Assembly: GCA_045863055.1 (NCBI GenBank)
Contig: BTUW01000007.1
Location: 85,353-149,352, forward strand
Direction: 5' to 3'
DNA from: UTCHB3 sp008363265
Lineage (GTDB): Bacteria > Bacteroidota > Ignavibacteria > Ignavibacteriales > Ignavibacteriaceae
Length of the DNA: 64,000 nucleotides
Shown here: in pieces, positions 45,096 to 53,106 of the stretch
Layout of the letters: each line of letters opens with the position of its first letter
Numbering within the stretch: position 1 is the stretch's first letter
Notes under the pieces: model-generated
Told to the model about the DNA's origin: nothing
Seen by the model: the letters and a program-made list of their open reading frames with translations, nothing else
Database searches by the model: none
Program-made: the position numbers and the translations under genes

Positions 45096-45857
45096 ATGTT
45101 GAATTTGACGATTGGTACCTCCTTCGACTCAAGTATTGAGGCTTTAACAAAAATTACGGGTATTAATCTATCCTTTTTTGGAGCTCCAGGACAATTTAGT
45201 CTCGATGGTGGGAGAATAATTACCTCCGGACATTTCGAATACCTGGAGTTCACAAAGAGATTGCGCTCAATGGGTATCCCTTTTAATCTTTGCTGTAACA
45301 CAGTTCTGGACGAGATGCAAGTCGAGTTCGACGAAAATCTTCACGAAATTCTGGCAGATAACAATTTAGCAGGAAACGGATATATAGTCTCCAGAATGTG
45401 GCTTGCAAAAAAGTTGAGAAAACTCTTTCCTTCTCGCAAACTGATATATTCTTCTATTGGTTATCTGATTGAGAAATGGGATGAAGATGTAATATTCGAT
45501 TTGTTCGATGTCGTGGTGTGTCCAGTGGAGGAGCTGAATAACTTTAACTTCATACGCAATAACAGGAACTATCAAAAACTCGAAGTATTTCTGAACAATG
45601 AGTGTACCGGATTTAACAAGCATTGTTACAACCATTATTTACATAACTCCAAGTATAATACGAAGATGATAGCTGATAGCCACTTCGTTTGTCCATTTAT
45701 TGATCCTAATTCTGAGATCAACTCAATCGATGTGGCAACCTACAGGGAACTCGGGGTAACACACTTCAAGTTAATCGACCGGACCTCACCGATAGAGACA
45801 CTAACTAAATATTTAGATATCCTTGAACAGGGGAAATTATGGCAACGAGAAAACTAA
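45096..45857 (+). CDS. U32-peptidase-like TIM-barrel protein in RiPP locus
   Basis: A 253-residue cytoplasmic protein with no signal peptide. The pattern of short beta strands and helices looks like a TIM barrel. The segment DVVVCPVEELNN followed by KLEVFLNNECTGFNKHCYNH resembles the region in U32-type proteins where a strand leads to clustered cysteines. Cysteines at CCN (about residue 68), NEC, KHC and VCPF could bind a metal or iron-sulfur cluster. The family assignment is tentative. It overlaps the radical SAM gene by 19 bases, so it is translated with it and probably takes part in peptide maturation. Confidence 0.55.
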   Translation: MLNLTIGTSFDSSIEALTKITGINLSFFGAPGQFSLDGGRIITSGHFEYLEFTKRLRSMGIPFNLCCNTVLDEMQVEFDENLHEILADNNLAGNGYIVSRMWLAKKLRKLFPSRKLIYSSIGYLIEKWDEDVIFDLFDVVVCPVEELNNFNFIRNNRNYQKLEVFLNNECTGFNKHCYNHYLHNSKYNTKMIADSHFVCPFIDPNSEINSIDVATYRELGVTHFKLIDRTSPIETLTKYLDILEQGKLWQREN

Positions 45858-47221
45858 GAAACGATCTTTGTATTCAATCAATAAACGATCAATGTATTGT
45901 TATTCTTCCTTATTCAGGGAAGATGTTTACACTTAATACCACTGCGGGGTGGATTCTTGAGCTAATAGATCAAAGTCATAATGATGAAGAAATTATTCAA
46001 GTATTCAAAAACCGGTTTGGACTTTCCGCAGATGATTTCTCGCAGGATTATGCAGATTTGATCTCTCAATTTGAGAGCTTTGGATTTTTCGAAGAAGAAC
46101 CGGAAACAAAAATACTTGCGAATCAGTCATCCAAGATGGGATTCCTTCACAGTGATGAATTCCGGGGAGAAATAAAGAAATACTGCCAAGACAATTACAT
46201 ACCCTTACAGGCCTTCTTCGAACTCACTTACGGGTGTAATCTTGAATGTAAACATTGTTATATCCCTGATGAACTACCCAAAAATAAACTCGGAATTGGC
46301 CATTACAGAAGGCTTGTTGATGAGTTAAAGGAGATGGGGTGCTTGGAAATAATTCTGACAGGAGGTGAATGTCTCCTGAATCCTCTTTGGATGGAGATTT
46401 GCGAGTATATTAGAAAGAAAAGACTTTCATTCGTGGTGAAATCCAATGCGGTACTCCTGAACGATCGGAATGTGGACATGCTAAAAAGATACGCAGTCTC
46501 AGAAGTTCAGATCAGTCTGTACAGTATGGATGAGTCAATTCACGATGGATTCACAAAGAAACGTGGTAGCCATTCAGCGACAATAGCAGCGATCAAAAAA
46601 TTGAAACAGGCGGCTATTCCGGTCAGAATTTCAACAGTTGTAACTAAATCAAATTTCAAGCACCTGAAAGATCTTGTCGCTTTCTCCCGTGAGGAAAACA
46701 TCCCTATCGGTTTTGACCTGGTTGTTACAAGAAGTTTGGACAGCGGAGTAAATCCGTTGGATGAGAGGTTGGGGGAGAGAGAGTTGAAATGGCTCGATTC
46801 AAACAAAATTATGAAAGATGTGATCTTCGATGGTTCTATGGGGCAGCCAAGCGAAATTTATCAGGAGGATGTTAAATATAATTATGTAGATGATTTTGAG
46901 TCACCAATATGTGGTGCCGGAAATACCGTTATGGCCATTTCCCCCGATGGTGAAATAAGGCCTTGCATCACTTATCCGGTGGTTGTTGGGAATATTTTTG
47001 AAGGGAGTCTTAAAGATTTTTGGTGGAAACCCAATGCTGTACTTCAGAGTGTGCGGAACACAAAGGCATCGGATTTTGTAGAATGCAAAGAGTGTTCAAT
47101 TGCGGATACTTGTCCCCGATGCCCGGCTACAATATCACAGGAGACAGGGTCGCCGACAGGAAAGGCGGAATACATCTGTCTGATCGCAGAATATTTTGAT
47201 AAATATGGTGGTGAAAATTGA
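45839..47221 (+). CDS. Radical SAM/SPASM peptide maturase with fused PqqD-type domain
   Basis: Residues 1-85 form a PqqD-like recognition domain (YSGKMFTLNTTAGWILELID, then a winged-helix-like segment). From residue 124 the radical SAM core begins with C133-x3-C137-x2-C140 (ELTYGCNLECKHCY), EIILTGGECLLNPLW and VQISLYSMD. The C-terminal SPASM domain shows C-x12-G-x4-C (ICGAGNTV to EIRPC), then CKEC-x5-CPRC and a last Cys (YICLIA). Such enzymes use S-adenosylmethionine radicals to crosslink precursor peptides, and the fused PqqD domain usually binds the leader. The adjacent 45-residue peptide is the obvious substrate. It overlaps both neighbours (19 and 4 bases). Confidence 0.9.
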   Translation: MATRKLRNDLCIQSINDQCIVILPYSGKMFTLNTTAGWILELIDQSHNDEEIIQVFKNRFGLSADDFSQDYADLISQFESFGFFEEEPETKILANQSSKMGFLHSDEFRGEIKKYCQDNYIPLQAFFELTYGCNLECKHCYIPDELPKNKLGIGHYRRLVDELKEMGCLEIILTGGECLLNPLWMEICEYIRKKRLSFVVKSNAVLLNDRNVDMLKRYAVSEVQISLYSMDESIHDGFTKKRGSHSATIAAIKKLKQAAIPVRISTVVTKSNFKHLKDLVAFSREENIPIGFDLVVTRSLDSGVNPLDERLGERELKWLDSNKIMKDVIFDGSMGQPSEIYQEDVKYNYVDDFESPICGAGNTVMAISPDGEIRPCITYPVVVGNIFEGSLKDFWWKPNAVLQSVRNTKASDFVECKECSIADTCPRCPATISQETGSPTGKAEYICLIAEYFDKYGGEN

Positions 47222-47961
47222 TCGATCAGTATGAGGTGGAAGTTGATCTTTTCGATTCGAAATGTGGTTCCAATCTTGATTGTTTGAGAGTAATTTCACC
47301 AATAAAAGGATACATCTCCGGGACAGCAGCGGGTGTTTTGGAGTACCTTCAAGAAAGGGGAGAGAGTCGCATTTCACTTGCGGTAATTAATCTTTCGGAC
47401 ATCAGAGATCGCACCGACTATTTTGGAAGCACATTCTCATCCAAGAGAAGAAATGAAATCAGAAAAGTAACACTTTCAGGATTCCAAAACCAAAGACTGA
47501 CAGCCGCTAAATTTAATACTCGTAAACACGATGTGTATCAAATTCACAATAGTAAATCAGTGAGACAGGGCAAGATGAAATCGAGTTATCTTGAGTTTCC
47601 GGAAGATGAACCAATCTTGAGTTGTGAATATCACAATTACTTGTACTACGGGTCTTTCAGCCGGGACAATATTTTGGCCGGCTACATCAAAATGGCTGTA
47701 TGCGGCGACATTGCAGACTGCGTTGCATTATTCGGTCATGGATTACACATGCAGAAATATGACATTATGAGAAGTCTATGGACTTTCATGGTGGTGGACC
47801 TGATCCAGAATTTCCGGCGAATTTCATTGGTCTCCTACGATCTACCCGATGCTGGGGGAGATGGACTCAGGACGTGGAAGGAGTCGGTAGGCCTAAGACC
47901 GGTGTATCTAAGGTTGGTTGTGCCATCAAGTTTGAAATATAATTCTGTTCTAAAGGGCTAA
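47218..47961 (+). CDS. GNAT-like acyltransferase in RiPP locus
   Basis: A 247-residue protein starting at TTG (47218), which overlaps the upstream stop as TTGA and is preceded by GGTGG. The next in-frame ATG would remove almost half of the protein. The pattern FSSKRRNEIRKV, NYLYYGSFSRDNILAGYIKMAV, ALFGHGLHMQKYDIMRSLWTFMVV and GLRTWKESVGLRPVYLRLVVP matches the general layout of GNAT or FemAB-like acyl transferases: a central strand, CoA loop region, then a closing WK-GFRP motif. It may acylate the modified peptide or act in self-protection. Assignment is by pattern only. Confidence 0.6.
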   Translation: MIDQYEVEVDLFDSKCGSNLDCLRVISPIKGYISGTAAGVLEYLQERGESRISLAVINLSDIRDRTDYFGSTFSSKRRNEIRKVTLSGFQNQRLTAAKFNTRKHDVYQIHNSKSVRQGKMKSSYLEFPEDEPILSCEYHNYLYYGSFSRDNILAGYIKMAVCGDIADCVALFGHGLHMQKYDIMRSLWTFMVVDLIQNFRRISLVSYDLPDAGGDGLRTWKESVGLRPVYLRLVVPSSLKYNSVLKG

Positions 47962-47999
47962 TGATGTCAAGACCATTTCGTGTTTTTGATAATTTATTC

Positions 48000-48019
48000 C
48001 CAACCTTGTCAAGGATTGG
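48000..48019 (+). terminator. Possible hairpin ending the RiPP operon
   Basis: CCAACCTT pairs with AAGG-a-TTGG around GTC (one bulge). No T-tract follows, so termination is uncertain. Confidence 0.35.
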
Positions 48020-48082
48020 TTACAAATAAAACACATTATGGGATGGAATAACAAATGAATAATTTTCGGAGAATCTTAAAAT

Positions 48083-49195
48083 ATGTACTGCCCCAAGTGC
48101 GGCTCAGAGAACAAAGACTCATATAAACATTGCTTTTACTGCGGGATTGACCTTCGTAAAGGAAATTCGGGAAAAGAAAGCCCGGTTACTCCTGAGGTTA
48201 TGAAGGCTAAGAAGTCTTCTGAATGGTCTTCGAAGGATAAGCGGATCCTGACGGCAATGATCGTGGTAATAACTATTTTGACAGGTGCAGCCCTGGTATT
48301 GTATTTTTCAAATGTCAAGGAATCCTCCGGTTATGCCTCCCGGTTCGCTGCGATGGGAGACCGCCTTGCCGATAACCTGGTTGAAAGAAGTGTCCCCGCG
48401 GCATTTGGTGATAAAAGAGGCGAATTTGATGTGTTGAATTTACTAAATTTATCGACCAAGTTCACATATAATGATCCATCAATTGTTCGGAACCTGAATG
48501 TGACTCAGGCTGATATTTTCAAATGTGAAGTGGCCGGAGGCGGAGTGAGTGAACAAGGTGAGCAACGAAGAACAACAGAATACTATGATAACCAAGGAAG
48601 GATGACATCAGCAACAATTCATTTCCTTCCGAGTGAGTATGGGAAGTATGGGGACTCGAAGTTTTATACTCAGCAGTTCAGTTATAACAGTAACGGGCAG
48701 ATCACGGAATTATCGTCTTCCCCCCTGATCGGAATGGACGGATTTGTGAATCGATATACTTATAACGGAAATTTGCTTTCACGAGTAGATGTTGAAGCTT
48801 ACCCGGTAGTCGTAGGATATGAGTTCAAATATAATGAGAATAGAGTACTCAAGTGGATCAGGTACACCTTGTCAGACGAAATATACGATGAGCAATCCGC
48901 TCGAGGAAATGGTTTAATGTATGACGACCAAGGGAGGATCAAAAGGGTTTACTCGATTAATTATGATCTCAATCCGGTAGATGGTTATGGCCATGACATC
49001 CAATATACTCCCGAAGGAACACTTGTCAAATCGGGATATACCAGGGGAAAGAAGGTTATGGCTGATCAGGGCACACTCCATTCCGAAACCATAACTTTTA
49101 GCTCCAAAGGATTGGTCACTTCCGTGATCAAATACGAGAATAAAGAGTTGAAGGAATTTTCCGTTTATGTTTATCAACCGGTGGGTCAAAAGTGA
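48083..49195 (+). CDS. Zinc-ribbon membrane protein with YD-like repeats
   Basis: The 370-residue protein opens with a zinc ribbon (MYCPKCGSENKDSYKHCFYCG), a linker, one transmembrane helix (ILTAMIVVITILTGAALVLYF) and a large C-terminal part, presumably extracytoplasmic. That part carries YD-like repeats (YYDNQGRMTSATIHF, YNSNGQITELSSS, YDDQGRIKRVYSIN, YTPEGTLVKSGYT). The next gene, encoding a YD-like lipoprotein, overlaps its end by 4 bases (GTGA). The two may act together at the envelope. The family is not recognised. Confidence 0.7.
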   Translation: MYCPKCGSENKDSYKHCFYCGIDLRKGNSGKESPVTPEVMKAKKSSEWSSKDKRILTAMIVVITILTGAALVLYFSNVKESSGYASRFAAMGDRLADNLVERSVPAAFGDKRGEFDVLNLLNLSTKFTYNDPSIVRNLNVTQADIFKCEVAGGGVSEQGEQRRTTEYYDNQGRMTSATIHFLPSEYGKYGDSKFYTQQFSYNSNGQITELSSSPLIGMDGFVNRYTYNGNLLSRVDVEAYPVVVGYEFKYNENRVLKWIRYTLSDEIYDEQSARGNGLMYDDQGRIKRVYSINYDLNPVDGYGHDIQYTPEGTLVKSGYTRGKKVMADQGTLHSETITFSSKGLVTSVIKYENKELKEFSVYVYQPVGQK

Positions 49196-50058
49196 AATCG
49201 AAAAAATATATATGCAGATCAAATTCTCTCACTTGGAGCTTAACACTGCTTCTCGTTTTAATCACAGGGTGCGGAAAAAAGGAGCAGGCACTCCCGGTTC
49301 TTAAATTTTCGACAGAACAGGAAAAGGAATCATTCGCGCTTAAGCCTGAAAGTGAGAGGTATAAATTATTGGGGGTTTCGCGAATTGAAGTCATGAAAAG
49401 AAGTTTCGCAGGTCAAGACACTACACTGAAGTTGAGTGAGATTCGTTATTTAAACTTGGATGGCTCGTTAAAGTATCTTGTGGAAGTTGTCGGGAGCGAT
49501 ACCATAATCACGCTCTACAGATGGAATTCTTCAGGCAAGCCTACGGCTATTCACAGGTATGACAGTCAGGAAAGGTTACGGGACTCGGTTTTCTGCTTTT
49601 ACGACTCCCGCGGAAATTTGATGGAAGTGGATTCAAATGGAATCGTTGAAAATTTCACAAATATCTACGACAAGAAGGGGAGACTTTTTCAGGTAATACC
49701 TGCGATCACGGTTAATGGAAGTATCCTCGTTAAAGAGCAGTTCACCTATAATGATGATGGCTCCTTCACTCATCAAACAAGACCGAAATCGGGGAGTGGT
49801 GAATACCTGCCGCCTTTGTATCTCAAATATGATAAAATGAGGAATCTTACAGGCGTAGGCTGGGAAGGTGTCCCTATCATGCAATCTTTCGAATACGATA
49901 ATTACGGCCGCTCTATCGGAGGTACGGAACTCTCACAGATGATCGAAACAGCCTTTTGGGAATATTCATATGATGAGTACTTTAATATGATTTCTGAGAT
50001 AAAAAGGGATGGGTCAAAGAATGTAGTAGAGGAAAAGGTATTTAAGTACTATTACTGA
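49192..50058 (+). CDS. YD-repeat-like lipoprotein
   Basis: The protein of 288 residues starts at GTG (49192) overlapping the previous stop, and has a lipoprotein signal (WSLTLLLVLITGC). The mature part contains repeats such as YRWNSSGKPTAIHRYDSQE, YDSRGNLMEVDSNG, YDKKGRLFQVI, YNDDGSFTHQ and YDEYFNMISEIKRDGS, and ends VFKYYY. Its length equals that of the interrupted frame at 51,981-52,847 (867 bases each), and both end in a KxYYY-like tail, so they may be distant paralogues. Function unknown. Confidence 0.7.
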   Translation: MKSKKYICRSNSLTWSLTLLLVLITGCGKKEQALPVLKFSTEQEKESFALKPESERYKLLGVSRIEVMKRSFAGQDTTLKLSEIRYLNLDGSLKYLVEVVGSDTIITLYRWNSSGKPTAIHRYDSQERLRDSVFCFYDSRGNLMEVDSNGIVENFTNIYDKKGRLFQVIPAITVNGSILVKEQFTYNDDGSFTHQTRPKSGSGEYLPPLYLKYDKMRNLTGVGWEGVPIMQSFEYDNYGRSIGGTELSQMIETAFWEYSYDEYFNMISEIKRDGSKNVVEEKVFKYYY

Positions 50059-50094
50059 AAAGGAAATGACTAAAGGGAACATGAATTCACAGAG

Positions 50095-50115
50095 AAATCA
50101 TGGTTTTCATTGATA
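50095..50115. repeat. Interspersed hairpin repeat, copy 2
   Basis: AAATCATGGTTTTCATTGAT, one base different from the copy at 41,831. It lies between the YD-like lipoprotein gene and the zinc-ribbon gene. Confidence 0.65.
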
Positions 50116-50258
50116 GCCATAGACCGTTACAGTTGTTAAATCAGGGTGGTAACGGAAATTTTAAATAATCGATATTGTGGAGTCTGCGACTGCCAGGAAT
50201 TCACAGGAAATAATCCGGAGTTAATTAATGAATACATCATCTAAAATGGATACTTCAT

Positions 50259-50969
50259 ATGTACTGTAGAGCTTGTGGCACGTATACGGAACCCAACGGA
50301 AATTTTTGCACTGAATGTGGAGAAGCAATAGCGACAACGGAAAGGAAGCCTGACTCTAATCGTACAAATTCGCAAAATGAACCTCTAAGCAAACTCTCTG
50401 GTGGATCACGGGTCAGGGAAAACCACATCAGTAACTATAAACCGTTCCAATATATGATTTTTGGAGGATTAGTGTTCACGATGCTCGGTTTGGGTCTTCT
50501 TCTATGGGCAGGTGATAGAAATGAAACCTTGATGAATTTGGCGATAGTCTTTGCGGGAACCGGGGCCTGGTCGATCATCTTCTCCCAGATATTTGTTTAT
50601 ATCTATATCTACCAATTTTGGAGATTTATATTGAATGAGGCAGAAGGGACAGGCTTGGCATTTGAAGTGCAGTCTCCCGGTCAGGCAGTGGGCTACTTGT
50701 TTATCCCGCTTTACAATATTTTCAAATGGACTTTTGTTGTGTTTCGAGGTTTTCCTGTGGCCTTTAACAGAGTCTCAGTTGCAAAAGGGTGCATGGTCCG
50801 TATGCCGGAAAATCCCGCGTCGAATATTCCGACCTGGATTTTGCTTGGTTTTGTGCCATTCCTGAATATCATGACGATTATTGCCGTAACTTTTGTGTTT
50901 TACCCGGGCTTTATAAAGCAGGGTGTGGACTGTATATCAGAGTACAAACGAGAGGCTTCCAAAAAATGA
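50259..50969 (+). CDS. Zinc-ribbon protein with four membrane helices, paralogue 1
   Basis: A 236-residue protein with an N-terminal double-CxxC ribbon (MYCRACGTYTEPNGNFCTECG), a Ser/Asn linker and about four transmembrane helices (MIFGGLVFTMLGLGLLLW, WSIIFSQIFVYIYIYQFW, VGYLFIPLYNIFKWTFV, FVPFLNIMTIIAVTFVFY). The protein at 53,107-53,811 is a full-length paralogue: YIYQFWR, VGYLFIPLYNIF versus VGFGFIPVYNVF, and GVxCIxEYKxE tail are shared. It overlaps the propeller-like lipoprotein gene by 4 bases (ATGA), which suggests a functional pair. Function unknown. Confidence 0.75.
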   Translation: MYCRACGTYTEPNGNFCTECGEAIATTERKPDSNRTNSQNEPLSKLSGGSRVRENHISNYKPFQYMIFGGLVFTMLGLGLLLWAGDRNETLMNLAIVFAGTGAWSIIFSQIFVYIYIYQFWRFILNEAEGTGLAFEVQSPGQAVGYLFIPLYNIFKWTFVVFRGFPVAFNRVSVAKGCMVRMPENPASNIPTWILLGFVPFLNIMTIIAVTFVFYPGFIKQGVDCISEYKREASKK

Positions 50970-51943
50970 AAATCTTTTTTAGCATAATTCTTGTCTTTCT
51001 GCTGGTAATAAATCTTACCGGGCTATCCGGGTGTAAATCACCCAATAAAGAACTTCCCAAAAAAGAACCATTCACAGCAAAACTCATCATTCTTAACGAA
51101 GGCAAACTAGAATTATGTGATGGAAATGCCAAAGTTTTAAGAAAAGTCAACTCATTAAAACCGGTTCATGACTTTCTTTGGGTGGACGATTCGACCCTTC
51201 TTTTTACTGCAAAGAATGACGGAAACCTGACCGTGCAGAAGTACAACCCGCAGGAAGACTCGGTATATTTGATTTCAGAGATACAGAGTCAATCAGAGAA
51301 CACGCTGTACTGGGAAATTGATGAGTATCATGACATGTTCGTAAAGGATGGCAAACTTTACATTGAGTGCGACTTTTATTCCGAGATGCCCCTATTCTTA
51401 ACGTCTAAACAGGTTACCGAAGTTGATCTTAAAACCGGTCAGTACATCACATTGAGCCGGGAAATGGTAAGGGCAAGTGCATCCGAACTTACACCAAAAT
51501 GGGAGGATTTTTTTGGTGGATCGAAATTAAAAGGGAAATTTGAGGTTACAAGTGATACTGAGTTGATGTATATAGACGAGGCAGGCAAACGAACAAAGGT
51601 CACGTCGACTCCAATTCCCAAGGAATCGGTTGAATCGGGTGGCGGGTTAGGTTATAAAGTGTTGCCGGATTCAGAAAGATTGCTCTTTTATGTTGTTCAA
51701 AGCGTCGGTGATTATATACATGGCCCGGTTTATGCCGTAAATATCGACGGAAGTCAACAAATAAAACTTTCCGACGATATTTTCTATTTTGATGCTTTCG
51801 TTATATATCCTGATGGAGATGTATATTTCACAGATGGGGATGTATTATCAAAATTAAGCAAGGGGAATTCACCCGAAATATTGCGAAGAGATATATCGAA
51901 GGTAAGAACTTTCTCGAAATTTTTACCGGTGAGAATAAATTAA
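50966..51943 (+). CDS. Propeller-like lipoprotein, paralogue B
   Basis: The start is the ATG at 50966 (ATGA overlap with the upstream gene), giving a lipoprotein signal MKIFFSIILVFLLVINLTG followed by LSGC. The longer frame from 50789 is rejected because it reads through the zinc-ribbon gene in another frame. The mature protein of about 300 residues parallels 40,675-41,673: LIILNEGKLELCDGNAKVL, VHDFLWVDDSTLLFT, YIECDFYSEMPL and VGDYIHGPVYAVNIDGSQQ. It is probably a beta-propeller on the outer membrane or periplasmic face. No named family or activity is recognised. Confidence 0.78.
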   Translation: MKIFFSIILVFLLVINLTGLSGCKSPNKELPKKEPFTAKLIILNEGKLELCDGNAKVLRKVNSLKPVHDFLWVDDSTLLFTAKNDGNLTVQKYNPQEDSVYLISEIQSQSENTLYWEIDEYHDMFVKDGKLYIECDFYSEMPLFLTSKQVTEVDLKTGQYITLSREMVRASASELTPKWEDFFGGSKLKGKFEVTSDTELMYIDEAGKRTKVTSTPIPKESVESGGGLGYKVLPDSERLLFYVVQSVGDYIHGPVYAVNIDGSQQIKLSDDIFYFDAFVIYPDGDVYFTDGDVLSKLSKGNSPEILRRDISKVRTFSKFLPVRIN

Positions 51944-51980
51944 ATCTTAATCAATTTGGACTCATAAAGGAATTTTTACC

Positions 51981-52847
51981 ATGAGCATATTAGCATTTAA
52001 AATGAAAACAGTTAGTCGTATACTATTATTTTGGGTGGTCGCCGGCATCTCCACTATTTCTGCGCAGATCTGGTATCCCTACGCTTCAATTGATATATAC
52101 CCGGAAATAAATTATTTTTCCCCAACACATCAGGCGCAGATCAAGAAGTATAAAATTGCCAGGGAAACGGTAAAGTATACATTGAAACACAAAAAGATCA
52201 CTAAGCATCTTCTGACCAATAATTTGTACTATGACGAGGAAGGCCGTTTGATAAGGTCAGATTATCTTATTGTTATGATCCCTGAGTTATTCTGGCCGGT
52301 AGAACTGGAGGAACGGATCGTCACATCCGGGGTCAAATATGAGTATGCCGGTAGTGAGTTGAAGTCGATCAAAAACAAAAAAACTGTTTTCTTCAAGGCA
52401 AAGATCAATAAGGCCGGCCGGATATCCACCGCTGAAGTGGTTAGCTATTCTTCATGCTGTGAGGAGCCCAAAAGATCGATCAAACTTGAATATTACAATA
52501 ACGGAGTAATAAAAACGCTTAAAGGCAGTGAAGAAACTGTATAGTTCAAGAGTAACGGACACCTGTCCGATATGAAATCCCGGATAAATCTCGTGACCCT
52601 AAATAAGAAGTTCGGTAAGTTGTCTAGATTTTCAGATGGGTTTGAATCTGGTGGGGACGAATTAAACAACAAAGGCTGGATTATAAGAAGAGGTCATGAT
52701 GGAGGTGACTCTTCGCATGGGCTCGAGTTGTTGTACAACCTGTATGGTCTGCTGGATACCGAAATGCAAAGTACGGGTGTATGGGATATGGAAGGTAATC
52801 TTGTTCCCAAAACGGTTCAGGTAAAACACTACTACTACGCGAGATAA
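51981..52847 (+). pseudogene. Secreted YD-like protein gene with in-frame stop
   Basis: The frame opens at ATG 51981 behind AAAGGA, with a signal peptide (ILLFWVVAGISTISAQ). It runs 187 codons to a TAG at 52,542-52,544, then continues in the same frame without another stop to TAA at 52,845-52,847. The second part (FKSNGHLSDMKSRINL, then GHDGGDSSHGLELLYNLYG and ending HYYYAR) reads as the natural continuation. The whole unit is 867 bases, the same as the YD-like lipoprotein gene at 49,192. A single nonsense mutation is the simplest reading; two separate genes or readthrough are possible. Confidence 0.6.
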
Positions 52848-52902
52848 CCAAAAACATTCATTAATCCCCTTTTTGCGTTTTTCCGTTATAGCATAATGCA
52901 TC

Positions 52903-53016
52903 GGAGGAACTGCCCGAAAGGAAGAAATCCTCTACAAGGAGGTCCTTCCACGAGACTTATCATACTGAAAGAGGGCCAACTTGAATGTTGCGACAGAAAT
53001 TTAAGGGCAAACAGAA
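52903..53016 (+). pseudogene. Fragment of a third propeller-like gene
   Basis: About 38 codons match the N-terminal mature part of the paralogues. ELPERKKSST in one frame corresponds to ELPKKEPFTA, and STRLIILKEGQLECCDRN in another corresponds to AKLIILNEGKLELCDGN (51,060-51,130), so a frameshift lies near 52,945. The similarity ends exactly where the hairpin repeat at 53,017 begins. The rest of the gene is absent. Confidence 0.65.
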
Positions 53017-53037
53017 AAATCATGGTTTTCATGGATA
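53017..53037. repeat. Interspersed hairpin repeat, copy 3
   Basis: AAATCATGGTTTTCATGGAT, identical to the copy at 41,831. It directly follows the truncated propeller-like fragment, so it may mark a deletion junction. Confidence 0.7.
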
Positions 53038-53106
53038 ATCTTTTAATAAAGGAAACATTAACTTCCACACATGTAGATTAGAATTTGGTCATAAATTGAG
53101 GATGAT

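Noticed and set aside
47961..48029. 22-codon frame starting in the stop of the GNAT-like gene (TAATG)
   Set aside because: Coupled start is suggestive, but the peptide is short with no precursor-like features, and it overlaps a possible terminator hairpin.
50789..50965. N-terminal extension of the propeller-like lipoprotein frame
   Set aside because: It overlaps the zinc-ribbon gene in another frame and would bury the lipoprotein signal. The ATG at 50966 overlaps the upstream stop and starts the signal peptide.
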